Shown here in pieces: positions 40,201-54,900 of a stretch of DNA of 64,000 nt. Each line of letters begins with the position of its first letter. Position 1 is the first letter of the stretch. The position numbers and the translations under genes were made by a program. Source of the stretch: Hemicentrotus pulcherrimus. Lineage: Eukaryota; Echinodermata; Echinoidea; Camarodonta; Strongylocentrotidae. Location of the stretch: NCBI GenBank assembly GCA_003118195.1, contig BEXV01000041.1, positions 165,690-229,689 on the forward strand. The letters are read 5' to 3'. The notes below the pieces were generated by a model. The model was given only the letters and a program-made list of their open reading frames with translations, was not told the origin of the DNA and did not search any database.

Positions 40201-43200
40201 TTGTTTATCGAGTTTTATTCAAACCAATGCTCACACATGTGTTTTGCTATACGACATGTCATTTAAAACAACAATATTAGACAAGAAACAAACATATTAT
40301 TCATAAAATCGCTATACGACTTTACAATGAATTTGGGTAGTGTGAATGAGGGGTAAGCGTGTGTTTGGATACTGGATTCTCACAGAAGTTTTAACAAATG
40401 TTGCTCAAGTGTCTTTTATCCCAGGGATTTGAGGATGAGGCTGTTGGACAGTCTGAAATATCCTTGAACAAATAATGCCCCTGAAACAGTAGCACTTTAT
40501 GAGACTTACGTGTCCAAATCTTTGAGGACTCTAATGGCATGTATACAGTTACATGCAAACTTTCCATTAACATGTAGACAGGCCTGTTTTTACACCAGAA
40601 TGTATGATTGAGTCATGTTATTTTGTAATAAACACTTTTTCTACTATAGAAAGAAAATCTGAACAAACAAGGCTGCTGCAAGCATTTCAGTGATAAACAA
40701 AGTTGGTCAAACGGTTGTATACTATATGTAGTAAAAAGAATAAGGCACTGCCACTTACTTTGTGGCATCTAACACGTTTTTATTCTAATACTTGTGTATT
40801 GAGAGCTTTCAGGATAAAATGCACTACAAACAGAAATGGGTATGTGGGGTTACACACACAAGACATGCAAGTTTGGTCTAAACTTTTCAGCTGTGACTTA
40901 AATCATAACAAGAAGAAAGCTCAAATCTTATTTTTCATCTTTGAATACCATAACTCAACTTTCTCTTCTTGTCGTTGTTCTGTTTAGAAATGCATCAAAC
41001 AATTCTTACCTGAGTTCTCCAAGGAACTGTGTTTCTGCAGCGCAGGTAAAGTCATCAAACTGGTGGCCATTGTCAAGGGCTACAGCAGGATCACAATCAT
41101 CCAGAATAATCCTTGCAGTCTGGAATAAACAAACACACAAATTGATAGAAATTAGAACATATACATGGAAAACTAGAGCTCCCACTAATAAAAAGTGATT
41201 TAGAGTGTATTTACAATTGGAGTCAAAATGTACAAGTTCTCAATTGATTGCAAATTATAAACTACTAATTTGAAAAAATCATGGTTTGTTTCTACAATAC
41301 TTTACACAAGATTTTCTATTTGGCACTTCAGTTGGGAAAGAAAATATAAGATTGACCTACTGTACTTCTCTTGAAAACAGAAGATTTTTTTTCACGTGGT
41401 ATTATTATTATGGACTTCAAAAAAACCTTTTCAACCGAAAAACAACTTTAGGTAAGATGCTATTTCTGTACATTTTGAGGCAATCTTAATCTATATAATT
41501 ATATATGTGTGTGAATATCTTCAAATAACTTGAGTATTCTATTATCTAAAAAAAGATATCCTTCAATGCTGTGGATTCAGTTTGTAATGAATAAAACAAC
41601 ATTTAGAAATGCCATTCAAATGCAGAGGCTGCTTTATTTACAGCATGATCATTCAATCTAAATGCAAAATCCACTCCTATTGAATCTCTCACTAATGTTG
41701 TTATTCTTTTTCACCTCAATCCATTTTCATTATTCATAACAAGGGAGTTTCCCTAAGGGAGAGGTCCCCAGAATCCTATAAAATTTTAATAGCCCCCAAA
41801 CAAGATGGTGTTAGCTGTTACAACCCTTCACGACCCTCACCAAACCCTGCTATGCATCAAGTATGAATGTTATATTATACCCAGGGCTGTGACTGCATCA
41901 ATCTATGAATTTTTCATGTTATGTCATTTACCATCAAAAGATGTCTCTACAATATGTTTCATTCTCCATCTACCATACACATTACAATTTTCTGTTTTTA
42001 TGACTTGGTAAATAAGAGACACTAAGTGATCTCCATTTGGCAATAATTAGCACTTAAATCAATGTCATCAAATATAATTTCAAGCATACTGTAATTCACT
42101 GCTCCCTTACTCGTTTCAGACTGATACAATCAAATGCTCTTGAAGAAAAGCAACACATCAACGACTCCAGAATAAATGTTATTCCAGAGTATAAACATAT
42201 AGATATAATAATGAGACTTACATTCCAATTGCTGTTTAATTAATGGCACCAATATTACAAAGGTTTTCTATTTTATAAAGTAAACCTTCACAATCATGAA
42301 CCTGACGGTCCTGTATCTGTCAGCCATTATACTTCAACCTCTCTTTTTCGTTTTGATTCCAAACTTTCAAATAGTTCTATATATTCCATATTCATCTCTA
42401 AAAAATTGATTATCAAGAAAATTTCACATGTTTCAAGTAATACATGGATACATAACAGCTTTGAAATTATGCCCTTTCTTCAGCATAGGTCTTGCTATCA
42501 TTATTATCTGTGTACAAAGAGATAGGTTGGTTTCACATGGCTGAATGTCAATATTAACTTCAAATAGAGAAAGAGGAAGATTTCTAATTGCACTACCTCA
42601 CTACTAATGGGAAACTGAATGCATAGTAATTGTTACTGCATACATGACCCATTCATGTCAGCTACACTAGCAACTGGGAACTTGACGCCACGGCTCAAAG
42701 CTGCTTCAATAAAACTCCTCTGTAAAAATACGACAGAAACTCTTGGAAATGAAATAAATCAGACCATGTTCTAGATTCGGAATTGAATTTATTGTGCATT
42801 TCTCTCAGGATAAATGGTAATGTAGGCTATTTAATTGCTGTCAGACATGAATATGTCACTGTGGCAGGTAGTTATTAAGCCATAAATAGGTGAAAAAGGG
42901 GCTATTAATCCAAACTTGTCCACCACCTTAATTATAACCGAGTAGCCTGCATGCATCGCATGAAATGGGTGAAAAAGCAAAATGCTGGCGGCCAATTTTT
43001 CCAGACCCTTTCATCCTCTTCCTCTGTTTATTCCTTCCACTGCAGTACACAATACCACATTCATCATAGTTTGTCAGTGCTATTAGCGCATATTCCATGG
43101 AAATTCCCCCAACAATATGCAAACATCTGAATTAGGAAAAAAATGGGGAGAAAAGAACTGTCGGCAACCTACAAATGAAAAGAATTGCCGCCGTCATTCG

Positions 43201-45887
43201 CCCTCACCTCCGGGTGAAAATTTTATCCAATCTTTCTCCTTTTTTTTTCCAATTCATGCACTGCTCAAATGGCTTTGAGTTGGGAGAAGCAACCAAGCAG
43301 GCGCGAATGCGTTTTGGACTACGCTCTGGTGGAGCTGACTTGAAATTAAATCAACAGAGTATGTTTAATAATCTAATATCATAGAGCATTTCATCAAAAT
43401 GTAATCCTTTTTCGCTGGATCTGTTTTCCAGTTTAATGGTGAGAGAAAAGACAGACATTGAGAAGGTTTGTTAATATTCATAGTCTACCGATTTAGCACT
43501 TGAGATTGAGGATATTATTTTCACTACGAGAAAGGCCTGGATTTGTTTACAATGAAATAGAAATTATGTATAAAACAAATCTTTCAGAGTATGATAAAAA
43601 TGTATGACATTTTTTTAAAGTAAAAGATAAACGCCCATGGCAGAGANNNNNNNNNNNNCCCCCCCCCCCCAGAAAAAAACAAAAAACAAAACATGCTTAT
43701 TCAAATATATTTTAAAGCAAGAAGCCTTCATAATCAACTTACTCTTTGAACAAGCTAACCATTAATCAATCCCACTGAAACATTCCCACTATTTTGAACT
43801 GCATAGTAAAGGATAGATGCGCCCACACAACAATCACTTTCATTTTCACTTTATTGAAAATGAGAAAAATCTAATTCTAACTAATAGCCAAGCAGGTTTA
43901 TAATCAATATCTAACACAGTCGTACATTGCCTTGGCAATATAAACGTGAGAACCTTGATTCATGTTTGCAGTGGTTAATCACACTAGTTTTGACCTTAAA
44001 AGACAAGCATGGCAGACCATGCATGAAAAATATCATTTCTGTTGAAAGAACCATTTATTGTTATATTTGTATTGTCTAGTTCCTATTTTATTTGCTTTTC
44101 ATCACCTTTGCATTTATATTTTTGCCTTGAAATGAAGCAAGCTGTCTGTGATTTATAACACTGTTGAATGATTGTGATAAAATGTATGCAATTGTACAGC
44201 GTTCAAACATCAACGGCTGACTATCGAGAAATGGTGCATATCCTACTCATTAAACACCTTCATTCAAGCTGAATTACGATAATATTCAATGAATCTATTT
44301 ATCAGTCTACATCAATAAATTTGATATTTGCCCTCTCACATTGAATCAGGGATTCATAAAACAGATCATTGCCACTCCTACAATGTTTCTTTCAGTACAA
44401 CAGGCACTCTTGCACCAATTGCAAATGTTGAGCATTATCCATGCCGCACTGTGCCTTCAACTGTATGCACTGTATGTGACAACAGCGAAGCCTTCCCTTC
44501 TCCAAATCTAGGTTCAAGTTCTATTTGCACATAAGTTTGGATAATGATATTTTCATCATTCAGGACTGTTTTGAAGGCCCTTGCCCCCGTTCCACATCTC
44601 AAATCCCTCCTCCCAGTGCTGCTTATTTTCTTCTACATCTCTTCAAAAAGAAAACAAAATCAAAAATTCAAACTTCTCATGACCGAGTAGAGAGCTTGCG
44701 CAAACACAGGAGACAAAGAACTGGGTTGGTGAAGTGGTGTGGGTTTACGCCCGACGGGTGCGTGGATGCGGGATGGAAGGGGGTCGGAGTATGCTTAGCG
44801 CTATTAATGGGTTTGGTGGGGAGAATGGAGTATCGATGGCATCGGTGTAAATGAATGGTTAATGGATGGAGAAAACGTTAGGTTTGAGAGAGAAATTAGA
44901 GTCAAGGAGAGTGCCTTCAGAAAAGAGTTTCATTTTCATGGATCATGGGATTCATGAGATAATTTGTTGAAGAGATTTTGTTAAAATTCCTGTAATTACC
45001 ATACCTTAATTACAAATACAAGAATGGTCAGACAAATTTCCTTTTTTAACCCAAAAGAAAATTGAAACAAGGAGTATTATCTAATAATAATAATTGAAAA
45101 GTTAATTTTGGAATCATAAGGTTTCAAAAAAGATTTTAAATAGTAAATTAGTCTGCCATGAGGTGGAATACAATAAAAGCTAATTTTTTAAAATAAATTC
45201 AAGTATTTTTCTTTAAGAGGAAACATTATGGTTAAAATTAATATATTGCCTCAAATTAGAAAACAATGAATAATTAACATAATGTCATCAACAGCAATTT
45301 GTGTTAACTCTACATGCTCTCAACAACTGGCTGTTGATTGCAAGTTTAAAGAGCTTGGCTGACTCATCGATCACCATCATCATCACCATCATCATGAACA
45401 AAACGATGATGCATTTGAGCATATTTCCCAGGTAGCCGTCCCCAGCCGCTTTCAAGCTGCTCTACCTTTGCTTGGTCATCATACGCGGATTAATTGTCCT
45501 GCAAATTATTCATGCATCTTTGACCAAATGCTTAAGAGACTTCATTCAATGCAGAGCAGCATCGTACATGCCCCAGAGAAAATAGCGTAATCTTATGCCA
45601 CTAGAAAGCAGTTGTGGCATGGCTAGGCTAGCAGGCTGAACTTGTGATTTTTTTTTTGGGGGGGGGGGTGGGGTGGTTCCGATGCTCACATTTAGTCGGT
45701 CATTGACTGTAGACTTGGCTTGGAGGATCTATGAGAGTAAGGATACGAGATGAGAGGAAATGCTTTTAGAAATTAGAATGCACGAAATGTGAGTGATCAT
45801 GTCTTCAATGTGCAAAGTAGAGTAAAGTCAGAATCTTTGCTAAGATAATCCTAATTCATGCAGCTCCAAGTTTTAAGAACTCTGATA

Positions 45888-45932
<45 letters not shown>

Positions 45933-48900
45933 GTGATGGTGGTGATGATGATGATGATGATGATGATGATAAATATAATGATTATGTAATTTTAAAAAGA
46001 CCAAATATCAACTTTTGGAATTTTACAAATCAGTCTGATGGGTGAATGAAAACTGGGCCACATTTCACAGACAATAAACTTCATTGGACCCCAGGCTATA
46101 TAGGCTGTATCCGACCACCATATTTACTCCAGTTAATAGCTTTGTATGTATTGGTCATATTGGGAATTTGCCACAAGCGGGGAGATTTCTGAAAGCAATC
46201 AAATGGGAATTTTGCATAAAACTGGATGTTTTCAGGGGACGATCTGGATTTTTGGGGAAATGAACAGAATTACAGGTCATTTTAGAAAGAGTTTATTTTG
46301 ATTGGACAAAATTGAAGATGATTGAAATGGACATACTGGAAGATGGGCAAAGGATATCCTGATTGTAACAATCACAACAAATAAAGGTGAAGCGAATAAG
46401 AATGGACACTATTTAACAAGCTTATAAATGTAATTCATTACGGGATAAATTACTTGCCCTCCAGCAAACAAGACCTTTTAACAAAAACATTGGAAATTTA
46501 TCTAAATATAATGACATCAAAGAAGGCAGAAAAATGACAAGGCCAAAATGTTCTTGTGACAGATCCTATATTTCTAAGTAATAGAAAGATATGGAGTCCC
46601 ACTCACACAATTCAAATTTCTGGCATTGAGGTGAATATCTCATAATGCTCCTTTAATAACTTAAATGGAAGCTGACTTTCTCATTGGGTATAACCTAAAT
46701 GAACCCATTGTCTACTGGATCTGAGTGGTCCCGTGTTATACCTATAGGGATGAGAGAATTCAGCACTAAACAGGTTAATATTACCCCTATACTCACATAA
46801 TCTTTCATACATTCCATCTGTCATTCTATCTTCCCTTATCTTCTGATATTTCCATCTCAAAAGAAGATGTTTCTCTACCACACCTGGTGTCTCCTAACAG
46901 TGTAATATCGAGCTCCTGAATACCCATACACTTTCTATTCAACCAATATACTATATGAATGCTAATTTTGAGCTCTAATATTGCATTGTGAGAAAATATG
47001 GTCTGATTTGTTCCAGTACGCAGTAGATTGGTTGTCTGAACAAGTAAAATAAACCTGTAAACAAACTTTCCTATAAGTTTGGTTAATTAAAAACCACAGC
47101 TCTTACTCATATATGCAGTCCAAAGTTAAAATTAACCAACTGTAATGCATTTTGTACCAAAATTTTTGGTCATGTTTTTTTTTTAAATTTTTAGTCTTGA
47201 TACTGCATGCATGGACCCTATGATATTACCATGTTACTTTTCATTTGATTTAAGATTTTCTTTAAAACTCAAAGGAGATAAAAGTAATCTCACCTAACAT
47301 ACTAGACAATCATATTTAAAAAAGCCTGTCTCAAACATGACGCCATATCTGTGTGCCTGGGAGAACAAAAGATTTACATCTCTCTCTGACAGCCTTGCAT
47401 CTGACATTTAAGGAGCTCCAGGCCTCCACCTCCTCGATAGCTAAAACTGGGTCGATTGGACCGGTTTTCAGAAATTAGAACCGGGACTGAAATATTGGCC
47501 GTTAATGTGAAGAGACGGTTAAACAAGGCTAGATTTCCTGAATTTGTAAGAGCCATTTTTTCTGCATCTAACCTTCTTGATTTATTAATTGAAAAGGTCT
47601 CTGATGCCAGGAATAAAATGTCTTCACAGTGTATTGACAAGGGAGATAGAAATGAAATGTATATTTGCAAAATTATGCGGCTATAGAGCATTTCAAAATG
47701 TCAATGTGCGTATTTATAAGCATTCTTGATTGATAGCAATACATGCCACATGTATGCCAGAGGACAGTTATTGTTCTGTAATGTCAAGAAGCAGGATCTG
47801 TCAAAAACTATTGTCTAAACAATCTCTGTTTTTCAATTTTGAAGAAAAACATGTGAATAATTTTCAGCAGTTCACCTGAATATACCTGCATAACTAGATA
47901 TCGCTAGTCCCACACAAAATCAGGAGTGGGTGAGTTACATGGCTGAATGATTAAAACTGATACCGTTTTAAAAATACATATATCCTCTGCCCAGCCACTC
48001 GCTTTTTCATATCATTTCTCATCTTTGATTAATCAAATATCAAGGCTATCTAGGCCATCAGCAGCCCAACCAATACATATCTGATGAGGCATCCCTGGAA
48101 AATGTTTTATGTATCGACGGAAAAGATACTGTATGTAGTTGTGAAGTGTGTACATACAGGATGTACAAGCACACCATAATGTATATGAAGGTGGTATATA
48201 GAGGATATAGAGATGGGATGAACTAAGAAAATACATTCATTACTTTGGGGGATTTTATTTTATGTTGTCAGTGTAAATTACCCTATGTTTGTGCTATTTA
48301 TTAATCATCTAGGATAAGCTGACTAAAAGAAATTTGCTAGAGTCCCTGCTAGCTATCTGTAATAATAACATGCACAAGCAAGGAGTCAATTTTCCCCTTT
48401 AGCAATGTAGCAGTCACACAAGTATGGCCACCTCCTTCCTACAGACATATACTTTTCAAAACATAAGGCAATACAGCGGAAATAGTTTTTTTCTTCTTCA
48501 AAGAGTTTAAAACTACTTTCTACCATCTACCACTTCATAATAACCTTTCCACAACAACATTCCTACCCCTGGCACAGGAAATGTTGAAAGCCAAGTGTGG
48601 GAATGTCATGTTAGGAGTGGGATTGCCTGTATGGTAGAGAGGGTCCAAATAACCCCTATCCAGGCCCTCTCAGTATAGTATTCTCCTCACAGAATATTCT
48701 TCCTAAAGGCATTCACTCCAAAACATATAGATGGCAAGAAAAACAACTTAAAGTCACAACACTCTTTCTTAACACCCCTTTTTCTTTCTTTAGAATTACT
48801 GTCTACCATCTACCACTCCATATTAACCATTAAACAAAAATAGTTGCACCCCATAAACAGGAAATGCCAACATGTCAGGTGTGGTATTACTTGTAAAGAA

Positions 48901-51900
48901 GAAAGCGTCCATATAACTCCTCTCATCAATGTATAGTTTTCTCCTCGAATGGTATTCTTCAAGAAGCATTCTTCCAAAAACACATGGCAAAAGAATGATA
49001 AGATTTCACAATATTCTCTAAATGTGAGCTTTTTTGCAGGTTTTAGATTACTTTCTGTAAAAACTTTCCATAACAACATTTGTCCCCCTTGCACAGGAAA
49101 TACCAAACATCTTGAGTGGGATTGTAGTGTGATGGGAGTGGAAATGAACAGAATGGGATTGCCTGCCTTCATGGTAAAGAGAGTCCAAAGAAGCCCTCTC
49201 AAAGTATAGTATTCTCCTCACATCAAGCCATTTCTGTGAAGTACCGTCTATTGCTTCATTAAAAAAGAGGCAAGGAGGCAATGGATCTGTGACGTATGGA
49301 AGTACTGTACAAGGGCCTTATTAGAGGTAAGAGTGAAATTCTATCATTTTTTTCACCTCCTCGTACAAGATCTTGGACTACAAAAACGGAAGCAAATAAA
49401 TTTGAAGAGGCAAGTGATTCAACTTTAACATAAGATATATATTATAGAAACTATGACATTTTGTCATGCAGTTCAGAAATGAGACTGAAATGAATTAACA
49501 TTTGCATGTTATGTTGGTACTAATTACAAAGCAGTAAGACGAAACATTAAAAACATGTACTAAACCACAACAGAAGGATACTGAAACACATTTCATTAAA
49601 AAGTGGCCGATTTGGTAGGTGCAAAAAGTGTATCAATATGATAGCTTTTCCTATCATATTGCAATAGAAACTTATAAAACCATATATCAGAATGAGATCA
49701 GGTCTACCACTGCAATTCATTAACATGATCTAGCAGCAGGAGAGAGAGATTAGCAGTAATGAATTATTCATATGATACCTACAGAACAATCGCCTTTCTA
49801 TTAGAGAGTAATATTTAGTAGGATAATGACAGAAAAGGATGATCTTTGATATTAAACCTTGTGTAACATCACACTAATCCATTTCAGCCATTCCACGTTT
49901 CAACTTGATGCATGCATGGTCATCACAGAGCCTTATCAAAAATTAATACCCCATTTCCTGAGGATTATAAATCAATATCCAAAACTGGAATCTAGGCGAT
50001 GAGCGTATCATCATTATGATGTTCTCTCTTCTGCTATTGGCTATAAGTCATTTAGTGCCAGATTTGGCCAATTGAAGAAATTTGAAGAAAAATAATAATT
50101 TAAAGATACTATGTCCCTTTTGCAGCCAACCTCAAATTCTGCAGGAATTATGAATATGTCATGTATGTCCCATCTGTGAAATTTAAACGTTAGCAGAGTC
50201 CTAATATTCAAATTATGCAAGGAAACCAGTTTACTTGCTAGACTTCACTGTCAGACACTATTGTCTGTATTGAGTGACTGACTGGCTTTTTTCTTCTTTA
50301 GTAATAACATACATAAAACAAGCTGTGAAAGGATTTGTCTACATCAATAAACCCACTTCTTGAAATGGCCTAAATTAAACTGATTGAATCTTTGAGCGGC
50401 ATAAAACGTACGACCATGTGGTAAAATGGTCTGAAAATTAAGACTATTACTTATTGGCTCTATAGCCCCTAAATCGATTTGACAACTAATAGTCGTTATT
50501 TTCCCACTTGAAGACATTTTCAAGCCCCTCCCCCCCCTTTTTTTAAAGGAGTTCTAAATTAGTATTTTCTTTCAAATGCCATTGGAATTTAACCTTTTGA
50601 TTTTTATGGCCTGCAAATGGGACATAGTACCTTTAAGGGATCAGTTTGCAACATTTGGTTGCAGCTTTTTCTATTCTTCAATTAAGGCCCATCTCTTTAC
50701 AAAAAATATGATAATTGCAAGGGATTTGATGTACTTACCCTATCTAACCTGTTCAAATTATGAAAATTCTTTGGTGAAAATTAAGTCACTCTTTTATTTT
50801 GGCACACTAACAACAGAATGGACATTTTTTCTTCCTCTTAAATGTCTTTTTATTAGGAGGGAGAGTTCAGCATTATCAAAATGACAACTAAATTCAGAGT
50901 ACTACATAGAATTAATTTCGGTTCAGCCTGAAAAGTGCAATCAAAACTTTTTTCAGTAATACCAACAAGGCAAACTTTTCTATGCAAAACAAAGTTTGGT
51001 GAAACTTTGATCTTGAAATTGGCAACTGAGGTGATACTACTTCCATCCTTGTTTGTTTAAACCTGGGACCATGGGCATGCAATATTCATCTTTTTCCGAT
51101 CTCAAAAGGCAAACACATCACTTTCCCATTCATTGATAATCCCCCAGCAAATATGGTGAAGGGGATTAGAGTTATCTAGTTACGCTGCAAATGCCTGCGA
51201 GATCCTGTTTTTCTATCCACTGATCAAGGCTCGTAATCAGATTGCCTCATGCCCACTGGTTCCTGAAGATGATTTGATAGCGCACCCTTTCAGGGTCACA
51301 TGATATTTCATATTTAAAATGAGAGGAGAGAGAGAGGATGAAGATGTGAGAACATCTTGATGGCATTTCAATACTCGTTGAGTTTGTAGGGCAAAGAAAA
51401 TGGTGTTTGATATCAGTCAAGATAGTTACATGAATCAGGTTGATTGAAACAAAATAACCCTTTACAGCTGAATGTAATATGAGAATGAAATTTTATTACT
51501 AATCCATTACTTTTTAAAAAGTCATTCCACATTACTCAATCTTTGTGATATTTCACAGATCTTCCCTGATTTAAGCAATACAAGCATACAATCATTTTAT
51601 GCAAAGGATACAATTTTTGTTCTCAGAAATGCAATAGCTGGCAGAAAGTGGTTACTCCTCTACTACACCAAATATATGGCCCTCTATATGAAGAGAGACC
51701 TATCATATGGCTGTACACAACCACAAGGTTAGAATCCAGTAATGATTTCGATTGCATTGTTATTTTTGATGCAAACCTTTTCAATTATGCTAATGAAAGG
51801 ATTCGTGATGATCTCTTAATGCAACCTCCTAATATAATTACATCCTTCTTTTAATTGCCCCACGAGCCATCCAAATGAGGAGAAAGACATAAATCCACAA

Positions 51901-54900
51901 TCCTATGGGATACTTGAAAGAGCCACTCCGACCACTTGCGTGCGGCGGTAAGGAGCCGGAAAATTGAGTCGTTTCATGGAAGATTGGCCATGTGAAGAAA
52001 GTAAATGAGGAGGGGGTCCCCCATGGGTTCTACACACAGGCTATCCACCATCTTGCTTCTATGGCTTTCCTAATTACACATAAATTTCCCATAGAGGTTT
52101 TTAAAAGTCCCACCAGGGACACCTGTTTGCAACTCTGAATAGAAAATTCTGCGGAAAATATTAAGTAATATATAGAATATTTTCAAAACAACATTTAGAT
52201 GTACTGTGCAAATTGCAGTACCGGGAAAAATAAGATTTAATTCTATAATAAATTAGCACTTACATATCTACCCTATGCATTCTAAGGAAACATACAGTTA
52301 GAAAATAAGATCAGTTTTCAATAATTACTTTAAAGAGCTTTCCTGGACAATACCACTTTTCAATGTTTCCTTTAAATTCATTTTCCATTACTTTAATGGA
52401 TGAAGAAAATGCAGATTAATATATCAATTTCCTCCTACAAACTTGAGTGCCAAAGAAGACATTTTAAACTCTCCAGACATCCACAACATGCAAAACCCTT
52501 GAGCAAGCACAGGGATACTGAATACCAATGCCACATGGGATGGTGACTTACCCTAAAATTGTAATCAATCGCAACAGTGTGCCACTCCCCATCGCTGACT
52601 CCTCCCTGTCTGGATGCGGTTACCGTGGTGACAATGCTACCGGTTGAGAATGAGAATCGAACTTGGCTGTTGACGATCTCAAGAGCGATGAAGTCATGCT
52701 GCTGGTTGTAGCGGCCATTGTAGAAGATCAGTCCGTTGGGCTCCGTGGAGGAAAAGCTGGAAGATGAAAGGATTTCAATCAATTAAAGTGATTGGCTAAC
52801 ATTGTTAGGAATTTAAAAATATCTAATTCTGTTACTTGAAAATGGTATAAACATGCAAGGTATAATTTTAGAATATGGCTCTGAGAGTCTCAAGTCATAA
52901 AACCTTTGGGAAGTATTTGAAAACACTTTTTGAACTCGAGTAAAGGTCTCCATTTAAAAGGTCTCAGAGATGCGATATTATACAAAATCGTGGTTTGCGT
53001 TGAACTTACAGCTTTTCAGTCTAAACAATGGTAGTTTTCAGGGTTTTTGAGTACTAATACATGTACCCATACACATGTTTCATTTAGTTTGAGAATTTTT
53101 TAGATCGGCTATTCGCAAAGCTAGCCAATCACTTTAAGGAATATTCAAGATTATTCATTGACTTGAATTTTATAGGTGAAGAGAAATACCAGCATTTCAC
53201 ATCAGAGCATGGTTATGAATATCTCTGATTTGTGACTCAAGAGATTCAACATCTATGCTAGAATCCAACTATTTATGCACTGCTTTAACACTTTGTTCAT
53301 AAACAGTAATATCATAGAATAGAGACAGGTTTACTGTTGAAATATTATTACTCATTGAAAAATAAACACAATTGTATATTTTTAAAAAATTTTAAAGGAA
53401 AAAACTTTCTAGAGTTGATTGAGTGCAAATTGTAATGTAAATATTGTAATTTCATTTTCTTGAATTCCTGATAAGCCACCAGATTTCAGATTTTGTCAAT
53501 TTTGTAAAACTTTCTCACTCCTACACTTTGAGGTTTTGGTAACAACCTTTTGCTAAATTATGCATTTACCACACACCAAGACATTGCCAAACATGGAAAA
53601 TAAATATGTAAATGAATGTTAATTATCACACTAGTGAATTCAATTTCTTGTGAGATCTAGAATAGAATCTAGGATTAAATATCTCTGCTTGACTTGATGG
53701 AAGAGTGCATGATGAGGCATCGCCAGTACAATGACTTGTTGATCATCATATGCTTGCCTATATCCATCAACCGCACCTTCCAACCACCATATATTTCTGC
53801 AGACAACGCAGAGATCTCACCTCAAAGATTTAAGAAGGGGACTTTGGTCGGTCAGGCTGGATTGAATAATTGGAAGATGTATCGTCAGTGACATGGGTAA
53901 ATTTGAACAAGGCCTGAATCATTAGGACACTGGTGAATCATAGCAATGGAGAACCAAGACAATGTAAGAAGGGTATCACAAGAGGCTTTGTCGTGCAGCG
54001 CTTGGGCTGGGAGATGTGTGTCGGCTTGATTGGAAGGGTTATCGAGGTGAGATGGATCTGGAATAAAAGGCGCTTAAAATGTCAGGTTAAAAGTGCCAAT
54101 CTTGGCAACTTCACTATCTACATGTACAAGACTTTCCCTGTCTGTTTGATTCCCCGACTTCAGTGTACTGAAAAATATGTACATTGCCCCACCGGCAAGC
54201 AGAGTTAAATTCATCAAAACATTCAATCTTCACTTCACTGAAAGTTACGTTTCAGTTACTTTTTCAAAGAAAAAAACAAAGCATTTTTAAAAAAAAGGTA
54301 ATTTCCTTCCTTTCATTCTTATTATATATACTCCTCAATATTTTTATCTCATACATGCTCTATAAGAAGCCCTTTTAATTTTATTTTTTAATACTTTTTT
54401 TACTGTGTGTGTGTGTATTTTAAACAAAATTATGAATTATATGATTCTGCATGTACATATTTCCCATAAATCAGAATCCCTCTGACTTACAAAAAACATC
54501 TGTTTGTTTGATATTAAATCGTAAGGCATTTTCAGATTAAAAATCAATCCAACCTATACAAAAATTGACATTGAAAATTATACTTCAAAATTGAGTTTGA
54601 TACATGGCTCATTTCATTCCGTAGTGTCCATACTAAGGCCGATCCCTTATGACATTGAAAAAGGGTAGACAGTTATCAGGGATATGTGAGTTTAGATCAA
54701 AAATAAATGGCAATATAAGCTAGTCCTATCATATGGGTTATAAGTTGCTTTGTATCACATGCGTTGTTATCCATGTTTTCCACCTCTGAATAATAATAGG
54801 TTCTTGCGACAGTCCATGAACTCTTAGTTTAGGCTGTGTTTTTAAAATTCAAAGTTATCTTGTAGTTAGGGACCGTGTGGGCGCACTCATGGTTACAAAG

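Larger units (their letters stand above)
41120..52551 (-). other. 11.4 kb CELSR intron within laminin G1
   Basis: Largest intron in the window. Holds a 12-base gap with a C run (43647-43670), a (GAT)n microsatellite, a three-copy degenerate tandem repeat (about 48500-49225) and an inverted-repeat element (50101-50636). No exon was recognised, though a very short phase-0 exon could be hidden. Confidence 0.6.

Noticed and set aside
44328..44854. Two plus-strand open frames of 68 and 109 codons in the 11.4 kb intron
   Set aside because: No domain or family resemblance, and no evidence of promoter or splice structure.
47374..47691. Overlapping 105-codon and 76-codon open frames on opposite strands in the large intron
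   Set aside because: The plus-strand one has a protein-like composition, but there is no recognisable family and no splice context. Could be transposon debris; not supportable.
48810..49202. 130-codon minus-strand open frame with an internal repeat
   Set aside because: The repeat (MRGLLWTL and MRGVIWTL) comes from the degenerate DNA tandem repeat; no Cys or domain pattern, and it does not fit the CELSR frame.
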